Part shown: positions 1-5,326 of the stretch, in pieces
Position numbering within the stretch: position 1 is the stretch's first letter
How the letters are laid out: each line of letters starts with the position of its first letter
Source: Pseudomonadota bacterium
GTDB taxonomy: Bacteria > Pseudomonadota > Gammaproteobacteria > Xanthomonadales > Xanthomonadaceae
Direction: 5' to 3'
Assembly (NCBI GenBank): GCA_023423855.1
Contig: JAFAEU010000227.1
Location: 1-5,655 of the forward strand
Length of the DNA: 5,655 bases
Notes under the pieces: generated by a model
Database searches by the model: none
Seen by the model: only the letters and a program-made list of their open reading frames with translations
What the model was told of the DNA's origin: nothing
Translations under genes and position numbers: made by a program

Positions 1-263
1 AGCCGAGCGTGGTGCTCAACGCCGTCAAGGACGGCTCGGGCAACTACGGCTACAACGCCGCGACCGGCGAGTACGGCGACATGATCGCGTTCGGCATCCT
101 GGACCCGACCAAGGTCACCCGTTCGGCGCTGCAGAACGCGGCCTCGATCGCCGGCCTGATGATCACCACCGAGGCGATGGTGGCGGAGCTTCCGAAGAAG
201 GAAGAGCCGCACGCCCACGGCGGCGGTGGCGGCATGGGCGGCATGGGCGGCATGGATTTCTGA
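1..263 (+). CDS. groEL: 60 kDa chaperonin GroEL, C-terminal end (partial)
   Basis: Partial at the left edge; the reading frame is already open and the first complete codon is at 3. The 86 visible residues match the end of the GroEL equatorial domain: [11 protein letters not shown], then [35 protein letters not shown] and [10 protein letters not shown] are family hallmarks. The protein ends in the flexible tail, EEPHAH followed by glycines and three GGM units, then DF and TGA. GroEL is the ATP-driven cytoplasmic folding chamber that works with GroES; groES normally lies just upstream, outside this window. The GGM tail projects into the cavity floor. A His-Ala-His step just before the glycine run is a small local peculiarity. 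The frame is intact and a strong terminator follows about 30 nt after the stop, so this is the end of the groESL transcript. Confidence 0.98.
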   Translation, partial: PSVVLNAVKDGSGNYGYNAATGEYGDMIAFGILDPTKVTRSALQNAASIAGLMITTEAMVAELPKKEEPHAHGGGGGMGGMGGMDF

Positions 264-293
264 TCCACGCTTTGCCGCGACACCTGCAATACG

Positions 294-323
294 AAAAGCC
301 CCGCAGCAGTGCGGGGCTTTTTT
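294..323 (+). terminator. Rho-independent terminator of groESL, possibly bidirectional
   Basis: A perfect 12-bp inverted repeat (294-305 paired with 310-321) has a GCAG loop, a GC-rich core of GCCCCGCA, and six T residues at 318-323 on the plus strand. It lies 30 nt after the groEL stop. On the minus strand the same stem is followed by four T residues, so it may also stop transcripts of the convergent gene that ends at 397. Confidence 0.95.
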
Positions 324-396
324 AATGGCCTGCCATGTGTCGTACCGCGTTTCGATGGTGGGCGCGGGCGGTTGCGCCAACCTGTGCGAGTGCTGC

Positions 397-837
397 TCAA
401 TGCGCCTCGTAGCGCAGTTGACCTTCGATCCCCGTTGTCGCGACCTCGGGGTGGAAGCGCAGGACCAGGCCGTCGTCGCGCCTGCGGAGCAGCAGTGTGG
501 CTTCGAGGCGGGCGGGCTGCCCCGGGCTGGCGACGGCTTCCGCCGCGTTGCCGTTGCGACCCTGCAGGACGATCCGCATCTTCCCTTCGCGCACATGGAA
601 TTCGCCTTCCATCGAGACCCGGCGCCCCTTTCCCTTCAACCGGATCCGTGCCGGGGTGGGGCGCGTGATCCGGTCGATGCGGATGCTGCAGTCCCTGGCC
701 TCGAATGCACCGACACTCGCGCCGGAACATTGCAGGCGTGCGGCATCCATCGGCGGCGTGCAGGCACATGCCGTGAATGCAACCAGTGACGCGAGCGGCA
801 AGTGCGACCATCCACGCGCGGCGGCGCGCCGGGGCAT
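397..837 (-). CDS. Small exported protein, probable lipoprotein, unknown function
   Basis: 146 residues, not recognised as a named family. The N-terminus has arginines (MPRRAAARGW), a hydrophobic stretch (LPLASLVAFTA), then C24 and C26; FTAC is an acceptable though imperfect lipobox, so a lipoprotein is likely and a plain secreted protein is possible. Further cysteines at 37 and 50 could form a disulfide. The rest is rich in Arg and in alternating polar/hydrophobic strands (RIRLKGKGRR, MRIVLQGRNG, LEATLLLRR), which suggests a compact beta fold. It follows the Cys-rich lipoprotein gene directly. The ATG at 837 sits 8 nt after that gene's stop; an in-frame GTG at 849 overlaps the stop as GTGA and would add four residues. 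Neither has a clear Shine-Dalgarno sequence, so translational coupling is likely. I chose the ATG because it gives a compact signal peptide. Confidence 0.72.
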   Translation of the reverse strand: MPRRAAARGWSHLPLASLVAFTACACTPPMDAARLQCSGASVGAFEARDCSIRIDRITRPTPARIRLKGKGRRVSMEGEFHVREGKMRIVLQGRNGNAAEAVASPGQPARLEATLLLRRRDDGLVLRFHPEVATTGIEGQLRYEAH

Positions 838-845
838 GCGATGGA

Positions 846-1196
846 TCACTGGTCGGAGATCTTCAGGTGTTCCACCTGGCCGAAAGTGGGAACGTCGCAG
901 CTCTCCTGGCCACTGAAGTCCGCGGTCGGCATGTTCTGCACGCCCTGCGTGGCGTCGGCGGGCATCTCGTGGCAGGCCGGCGCGGTCATCGCGCCGCCGT
1001 TTCGACAGGTGATGGTGAGGTTCCAGCAGGCTTGCAGGGGGCTGTCGCCGCCAGTGCGTTGCACCTGGCAGTCGACGCCGTTCGGCCCGGGTGCGCCGCA
1101 ATCGACGCGTGCGGCATTGCGCTCGCCGACGGTGCAGGCACCAAGCAGCAAGGCTGATGCAATGGCGGAAGTGCGGATGAGCAGGATTGGCAGCAT
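846..1196 (-). CDS. Cysteine-rich small lipoprotein, unknown function
   Basis: 116 residues. A clear lipoprotein signal peptide (MLPILLIRTSAIASALLLGAC) has the lipobox LGAC, with C21 as the lipidated residue. The mature part carries six more cysteines at about 33, 43, 57, 64, 75 and 100, in short loops such as VDCGAPGPNGVDCQV and ACWNLTITCRNG. The even number would fit up to three disulfides in the periplasm, which is an inference. The start at 1196 is supported by AAGGA (1207-1211) ten bases upstream. It lies 29 nt after the preceding lipoprotein gene and runs into the next with an 8-nt gap or GTGA overlap, so the three look like one operon. I recognise no catalytic motif; a structural, binding or inhibitor-like role is possible but unsupported. 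Confidence 0.8.
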   Translation of the reverse strand: MLPILLIRTSAIASALLLGACTVGERNAARVDCGAPGPNGVDCQVQRTGGDSPLQACWNLTITCRNGGAMTAPACHEMPADATQGVQNMPTADFSGQESCDVPTFGQVEHLKISDQ

Positions 1197-1206
1197 GGGT
1201 GTGTTG

Positions 1207-1211
1207 TCCTT
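1207..1211 (-). promoter_or_regulatory. Ribosome binding site AAGGA for the Cys-rich lipoprotein
   Basis: On the minus strand AAGGA lies 10 nt before the ATG at 1196, in the 29-nt gap after the preceding stop. It fixes the start of a gene whose frame is otherwise open far upstream. Confidence 0.7.
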
Positions 1212-1225
1212 GGCAGGGAGTGGTG

Positions 1226-1963
1226 TCAGTAACCGATGACGATGGACGCGGAGTTCTTTGGGCCTCGGCCGGGGTTGGGGTTGAAGTCCAGTCGGAACGC
1301 CTGTGCGAATGCGTCGCGCGTGTACCAGTCCTGGATCCCCAGCGCACGCGCACCGGCATCGCCGTGCAGCGTGGCGGTGACCGTGTAGCGGCCGATCGGG
1401 ATGTCCTCGATCTGGTAGTTGTCCACCCAGTAGTGGTCGCGCAGGCGCAGTTGCAGCGTCTTGCCCTGCGATCCGTCGATCAGCGGGCCGTCCGGTGTCA
1501 GGGTGATCTCGATGTCCGACAGGTCCTCGTGGAAGTCGAGGTCGGTGGTCAGCTGGATGAAGCCGCCGTAGTAGCCGTACTCGTTGTCCGGCGTGCGTCC
1601 TTCCAGCTTCCAGGAGAAATCGCGCACGGCACCCTCCTCGCTGAAACCGTCGTTGTCGTGCGGATGCAGTTCCAGGGTGTAGGTGCGGCCGTTGTAGTCC
1701 TTCTTGATGGACGCTTGCGCGCGCCATGCGCCGGGATGCAGCTTGATGCGGTAGCGGCCGTCGGCCTTGCTGCTGCCGTGGATGTAGGAGGCGTAGAACA
1801 CGGTGTTGTCGAGCAGGATCTTGGCGCCGGCCACGGGATTGCCATGGGTATCGACCACCAAACCGGTGGCATGGCCGGACCCGGCGCTGCCGGCGGCGCA
1901 GGCGCCCAGTCCGGCCAGCAGCAGGGGGGCGAGGAGAAACATCGTTGCCTTCGTCTTGTGCAT
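1226..1963 (-). CDS. Lipoprotein with carboxypeptidase-regulatory-like beta-sandwich domain
   Basis: 245 residues from the chosen ATG. The signal peptide MHKTKATMFLLAPLLLAGLGAC has two lysines, a hydrophobic core and lipobox LGAC (C22). Residues about 32-80 match the carboxypeptidase regulatory-like (Ig/transthyretin-type) pattern: TGLVVDTHGNPVAGAKILL, then a polar loop, SKADGRYRIKLHPGAW. Residues about 160-205 look like a second, more diverged sandwich (YQIEDIPIGRYTVTATL echoes the DGxYxI.l.PG element). Such domains give structure or binding in exported proteins and are not catalytic themselves. The tail ends in NSASIVIGY. Start choice: the ATG at 1963 supplies the basic n-region but lacks a good Shine-Dalgarno; an ATG at 1942 has GAAGG five bases upstream but would leave an uncharged signal; an ATG at 1984 is also possible. 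It heads a tight three-gene run. Confidence 0.82.
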   Translation of the reverse strand: MHKTKATMFLLAPLLLAGLGACAAGSAGSGHATGLVVDTHGNPVAGAKILLDNTVFYASYIHGSSKADGRYRIKLHPGAWRAQASIKKDYNGRTYTLELHPHDNDGFSEEGAVRDFSWKLEGRTPDNEYGYYGGFIQLTTDLDFHEDLSDIEITLTPDGPLIDGSQGKTLQLRLRDHYWVDNYQIEDIPIGRYTVTATLHGDAGARALGIQDWYTRDAFAQAFRLDFNPNPGRGPKNSASIVIGY

Positions 1964-2119
1964 GTCGTGGGTGTCGGAAACCATTGGGAAGCTGGACGGG
2001 CGTGGCGCGCGGGTTTCCTGCCCGCGCGCTCGTCCGGCCCGGGGTCGTTGCGGGTGCGGGGGCCTGATCCGCGCGGCGAACATCCGGCGCAGGGCGAACC
2101 GGGCCCGGCGCCGTGGGCG

Positions 2120-3316
2120 TCAGCGCCCCAGCAGGCCGCGCAGCATCCCCTTCGCCGTTTCCTTGGCAGCCGGCTTCGCGGCTTCGCGCGCGGCGCCTGC
2201 GCCGAGCCCCGGCATCAGCATCGCGGTCGACTTGCTGCGCACGCGCACGTTCCACTCCGGCTTCCACTCACGCGCTGCGCCTGCCGGGCGCGGCTGCGCC
2301 ACCGAGCGTTCGTTGCCGTAGGCGATCATCTGCACCATCGGCGCGCCCTCGCTGTCGGCGAACGCCTCGCGCGGGATCCGGCAACTGCTGGCGTCGGCGC
2401 CGAGCAGGGTGCGCTTGCCGGTCCACTGCGCCACCAGGTTGCCGGGCAGGTAGTCCATCAGTTCCGGGCCGGCGTAGCCGTCTTCCGAACTGCTCCACAT
2501 CACCACGGTCTCGCCGTGCGTGGCCATGGCGTGGATGAAGTAGGCGCTGGCGCCGTCGACGGTGTTCCAGCCCAGGGTCATGCCTTCGCGGGGATTGCCG
2601 GAACTTTCGAGTTGCAGCGCGGACAGGAAGTCGTCGCCGTCGCCGAGCGCGAACTGCATCGAGCCCGGCAGGCCGTCGCCGCTGAGCTGGTGCGTGCCGA
2701 CCAGCGAGGCCTTGTCGGGAATCGCGCGGCGGGCGGCGGGGTTGGGCCACAGCACGTGCTGCGGGGTGATGTCTGGCCCTTGGTCCGGTACCTTGCGCGG
2801 CGCCATCGCGCGTCCGCTCTGGACCACCTTTCCGTTGCGGACCGTCATCGAATATTCGACCGGCTGGCCGCTGCGTGCCTGCTCGCCGCAGCCCCAGTAG
2901 TAGCGGATCTTGTAGGTGCCACCGTCGGCCAGGCCGAGGCCGTCGGTGCCGTCGTTGCGGCCGACGACGGGGGATTCGCGCTGTTCGCGCGGCAGCAGGT
3001 CGATGCTGTTGCCCAACTGCAGCCCCTTCGGCACCGCCTGGCTGGCGGGCCGCCCCGGCGCGGTGCGGTTGTACAGCGCGATGTCGGCGTACTTGCCGGG
3101 CATGCCCGGGTGTCGCGCCATGCCGTAGCCGGGGCGCTGGCCGCCCATGGCGCCGGCCAGGCGGCCGATCGCGCCCATGCCGGGCATGCCCGGCATGGCG
3201 TGGGTGGCGACGTCGATGTAGAGCTCGGTCTGCGCGGCCCGTGCGGGCGCGGACGGAGTGGCGACGGACAGCGCAAGCGCCAGGGCCGACGCGGCGGGAA
3301 GACGGGTAACAGGCAT
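2120..3316 (-). CDS. Exported protein with Met/Pro/Gly-rich N-terminal segment, unknown function
   Basis: 398 residues. A Sec signal peptide (MPVTRLPAASALALAL...) probably ends at ARA|AQ near residue 27. After a short TELYIDVATHA strand comes a Met/Pro/Gly-rich region (about 41-74) with MPGMPGM and HPGMPG. The body is beta-rich: DGGTYKIRYYWGCGEQ (about 131-146), GRAMAPRKVPDQGPDITP (168-185), and a fibronectin-III-like stretch MTLGWNTVDGASAYFIHAM (246-264). Only two cysteines occur (143 and 322), a possible disulfide pair. The C-terminus (AKPAAKETAKGMLRGLLGR) looks like a basic amphipathic helix. AAGGA seven bases upstream of the ATG fixes the start. The 155-nt upstream region holds a promoter-like element and two hairpins. 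I cannot name the family; the Met-rich stretch could bind a metal, but that is speculation. Confidence 0.8.
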   Translation of the reverse strand: MPVTRLPAASALALALSVATPSAPARAAQTELYIDVATHAMPGMPGMGAIGRLAGAMGGQRPGYGMARHPGMPGKYADIALYNRTAPGRPASQAVPKGLQLGNSIDLLPREQRESPVVGRNDGTDGLGLADGGTYKIRYYWGCGEQARSGQPVEYSMTVRNGKVVQSGRAMAPRKVPDQGPDITPQHVLWPNPAARRAIPDKASLVGTHQLSGDGLPGSMQFALGDGDDFLSALQLESSGNPREGMTLGWNTVDGASAYFIHAMATHGETVVMWSSSEDGYAGPELMDYLPGNLVAQWTGKRTLLGADASSCRIPREAFADSEGAPMVQMIAYGNERSVAQPRPAGAAREWKPEWNVRVRSKSTAMLMPGLGAGAAREAAKPAAKETAKGMLRGLLGR

Positions 3317-3323
3317 GGTCGTG

Positions 3324-3328
3324 TCCTT
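3324..3328 (-). promoter_or_regulatory. Ribosome binding site AAGGA for the 398-aa exported protein
   Basis: AAGGA on the minus strand sits 7 nt before the ATG at 3316. It decides the start, because the frame stays open without a stop for about 1.85 kb further upstream through the neighbouring gene. Confidence 0.75.
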
Positions 3329-3335
3329 GCAGGAG

Positions 3336-3358
3336 AAAACGGACCGGAGTGCGGTCCG
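3336..3358 (-). terminator. Terminator-like hairpin in the leader of the 398-aa gene (possible attenuator)
   Basis: On the minus strand CGGACCG and CGGTCCG (3352-3358 and 3340-3346) form a perfect 7-bp stem with a 5-nt loop, followed directly by TTTT (3339-3336). A second hairpin lies just upstream at 3364-3380 (6-bp stem, 5-nt loop). The terminator-like stem lies between the promoter-like element and the ribosome binding site, so it may attenuate the gene rather than end the preceding one. The U-run is short, so termination may be partial or absent. Confidence 0.4.
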
Positions 3359-3383
3359 GCCGTGCCCGGTGCATCCGGGCGTC

Positions 3384-3416
3384 CCATCCACGAGAAAGCG
3401 CGACGGCACCTGACAG
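3384..3416 (-). promoter_or_regulatory. Promoter-like bipartite element, copy 1
   Basis: On the minus strand CTGTCAG (3416-3410), 14 variable bases, then TCTCGTGGATGG (3395-3384). The end of the element lies 67 nt before the ATG of the 398-aa gene. The same two blocks with the same 14-nt spacing occur at 5277-5309. The geometry (TGTCA, about 17 nt, CGTGG) resembles -35/-10 promoters of extracytoplasmic-function sigma factors, whose -35 boxes often contain TGTCA; the assignment to a sigma class is inference. Confidence 0.55.
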
Positions 3417-3471
3417 GAGGAACGAGGCCTGTCGCGACCCGCGAGCGGGCGGGCCGGGGTGACGGTGCGCG

Positions 3472-5217
3472 TCAGCGCGGGGTGTGGCGCAGGGTGGCGG
3501 TGCCGACGTCTTCCAGTGACCCCATCGGCCCGAGCCCGTTGAGGAAGGACCACTTGGCGGTGGCGAAGACTTCGCTGCCGTGAATCTCCCAGTCGTCGAT
3601 GACCGCCTTGCCGTCGATGAGGTCGTCGCGATGGTTCACCAGGTAGGCGCCCGGCGCGCCGACCAAGTCGGCCGCGGGCGGGGCGGTCACGCCGCCGCAG
3701 GACATGCCTGAGATCGTCACCGGGGGCGAGGGCAGTTCGAGCCAGACGCGGATCGACTCGACCTTGCCCTCGTTCTTGTTGAGGTCGCCGGCATCGATGC
3801 CGAGGTCCATGCCGAGGAAATGCCCGGTATCGCTCCAGGCCGACACCGTGCCCGGGATACATCCGGGGGCCTTCTGTGTATACGCCTGTTTGAGCGACTC
3901 CATCGGTCCGCTGGACGGTTCGAAGTACGACGTGGCGCTGTTCAACGTGCCGTCGATGCTGAACGCGACTTCCGCGGACAGTTCGCTGCTTTCGGCGAAC
4001 GACAGGTAGCTGCCGTTGAGGGACCGCGTGTCCAGCTCGAACCGCGTGTCGACCTTGAACTCCAGGTCGAAGTGCAGGCAGCCATCGACCTGTTCTTTCA
4101 TCTTGTCGAGGACCGGCGAATTCTCGATGCCAAGCAACGCAAGCTGCCTGTCGAACCCCAGATAGGCATGGGCGATCCGGTGGACGATGTGCTTTTCCAC
4201 GCACATCTCGTATTCCTCGTCCATGCACTTGGGGCCGACGGTGTCCTCCAGCAGCTCGGCGACTTCGTCGAGGACGTTCGAGTCGTCCTCGTATCCGAGC
4301 AGTTCGCGCTGCCGCGCGTAGCCGAGCACGGTCAGGATGGCCGCACGCCCGGCGGCGCAGCTCTGGCCGGCCGCCGCCAGGCGCGGCTGGACCACTTCGC
4401 GGTCGAGCTGCTCGAAGTACGGATCGAGCAGGGCGGCAAGGTTCCCCGGAGGCTCGCCCCGCTGCGCCGCCTGGTGCTCGGCCTGCATGACGGCGCGCAT
4501 TTCGCTGGCGATCCGTTCCTCCGCGGAGCCGCCGATCCGCTTGCGCGCTTCCTCGACGTCGCCCATCAGCCCCTTGGCCGCGCCGTAGCCACTGAAGTGC
4601 GTGACCACGATGGCGATGCCTTCGGACTTGAGCACCGGCTCGGCGAAGACCAGCCGGTCGTCCGAGTAGCCGTAGAGGATCCGCTCGCCCGGCGGGATCG
4701 GCGTGGCCGGTGCGATGTCGAGCGTGGCCGGCACGTCGAACAGCAGGCCGGAGGGCTGCAGGTCGACGGTGGCGTCGGTGCCGTTGCCGAAGGGCAGGCC
4801 GTCGAGCCTGGCCACCGGCGTCATCGTGATCGAGGTGACCTGGCGCAGCGAATCGGCGGGGACGGTGAGGGTGAACACGGTGCCGTCGGCGGCGGTGGCG
4901 CTGATCGTGCCGCCCTTGAAGCCGATCACTTCGGTGACCGCGCGCGCTTCGTCCAGCGTCGGGACGACGCGGATCGCGTCCTCGTAGTGGCCCAGTTCCA
5001 CCGGACCGGTGCTGCTGTCGCCGGCGCCGCTGCCCCCGGGCCTGCAGCCCTGCAGCAGGCTGGCGGCGAGGGCCACGACCGTGACGAACCCTGCGGTCTG
5101 CAGGGCCCGCCACAGGGCCGCCTTCCAGGAGGGCGGTGGAGCCGGGGCGATGGCGCGGCCGGGACACGCGGCCTGTGCACGGCCGTGCGGGTGGCCGGAG
5201 ACGGGATGGATGGGCAT
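3472..5217 (-). CDS. Large lipoprotein with ZU5-like domain and HFS motif
   Basis: 581 residues. The start at 5217 has GAAGGT six bases upstream. An unusually long n-region (about 43 residues, Pro/Ala-rich) precedes the hydrophobic stretch AGFVTVVALAASLLQGC; LQGC is an acceptable lipobox with C58 lipidated. Residues about 98-214 fit the ZU5-like pattern seen in many exported bacterial proteins: GFKGGTISATAADGTVFTL, VPADSLRQVTSITMTPV, GLLFDVPATLDIA, then ILYGYSDDRLVFAEPV and VVTHFSGYGAAKG. HFS (207-209) is the motif at which eukaryotic ZU5 proteins such as PIDD self-cleave. Residues about 215-380 are helical with acidic and Cys-containing stretches (PKCMDEEYEMCVEKH, 329-343); 380-581 is beta-rich. 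Six cysteines beyond C58 could pair. Function unknown; a surface or periplasmic structural role is likely. It has its own promoter-like element upstream. Confidence 0.82.
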   Translation of the reverse strand: MPIHPVSGHPHGRAQAACPGRAIAPAPPPSWKAALWRALQTAGFVTVVALAASLLQGCRPGGSGAGDSSTGPVELGHYEDAIRVVPTLDEARAVTEVIGFKGGTISATAADGTVFTLTVPADSLRQVTSITMTPVARLDGLPFGNGTDATVDLQPSGLLFDVPATLDIAPATPIPPGERILYGYSDDRLVFAEPVLKSEGIAIVVTHFSGYGAAKGLMGDVEEARKRIGGSAEERIASEMRAVMQAEHQAAQRGEPPGNLAALLDPYFEQLDREVVQPRLAAAGQSCAAGRAAILTVLGYARQRELLGYEDDSNVLDEVAELLEDTVGPKCMDEEYEMCVEKHIVHRIAHAYLGFDRQLALLGIENSPVLDKMKEQVDGCLHFDLEFKVDTRFELDTRSLNGSYLSFAESSELSAEVAFSIDGTLNSATSYFEPSSGPMESLKQAYTQKAPGCIPGTVSAWSDTGHFLGMDLGIDAGDLNKNEGKVESIRVWLELPSPPVTISGMSCGGVTAPPAADLVGAPGAYLVNHRDDLIDGKAVIDDWEIHGSEVFATAKWSFLNGLGPMGSLEDVGTATLRHTPR

Positions 5218-5223
5218 GGGGGC

Positions 5224-5229
5224 ACCTTC
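5224..5229 (-). promoter_or_regulatory. Ribosome binding site GAAGGT for the ZU5-like lipoprotein
   Basis: GAAGGT on the minus strand lies 6 nt before the ATG at 5217. It favours this start over the in-frame ATG at 5280, which sits inside the promoter-like element and would add 21 residues in front of an already long n-region. Confidence 0.65.
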
Positions 5230-5276
5230 ATGGAGGGCCGGAACGGCGGCCCGCCGGTCCGGTCGGGCCGGACAGG

Positions 5277-5309
5277 CCATCCACGAGATCCGGCGGCGCG
5301 GACTGACAG
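5277..5309 (-). promoter_or_regulatory. Promoter-like bipartite element, copy 2
   Basis: On the minus strand CTGTCAG (5309-5303), 14 variable bases, then TCTCGTGGATGG (5288-5277), with its end 59 nt before the ATG of the ZU5-like lipoprotein gene. Both blocks and their spacing match copy 1 exactly, while most of the 14 bases between differ. It lies in the 109-nt gap after the stop of the partial upstream gene, so the lipoprotein gene is probably transcribed on its own. Confidence 0.55.
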
Positions 5310-5326
5310 CCGCCGCGCGCGATGGA

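Noticed and set aside
366..380. Small inverted repeat GGTTG-CGC-CAACC near the end of the last minus-strand gene
   Set aside because: The stem is only 5 bp with a 3-nt loop and no T-run on either strand; the nearby strong hairpin explains termination better.
226..1239. Several small plus-strand frames overlapping the groEL terminator and the two small lipoprotein genes
   Set aside because: They run through the terminator or antisense to better-supported genes, and have no Shine-Dalgarno or domain evidence.
1964..2119. A third copy of the bipartite promoter-like element in the gap before the 245-aa lipoprotein gene
   Set aside because: I read this 156-nt gap on the minus strand and found neither block. 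Only GC-rich sequence with weak inverted repeats and no T-run is present, so no promoter or terminator is called.
1187..3583. Plus-strand 798-codon open frame opposite four minus-strand genes
   Set aside because: Its translation is low-complexity Arg/Ala/Gly/Val/His with no domain signature, while the minus-strand frames have signal peptides, ribosome binding sites and domain patterns. It is a shadow caused by high GC.
2120..5167. A 1015-codon minus-strand frame suggesting a fusion of the 398-aa protein with upstream sequence
   Set aside because: The part upstream of 3316 is an Arg/Gly-rich shadow of the lipoprotein gene. A signal peptide and AAGGA site mark the real start at 3316, so there is no fusion or frameshift.
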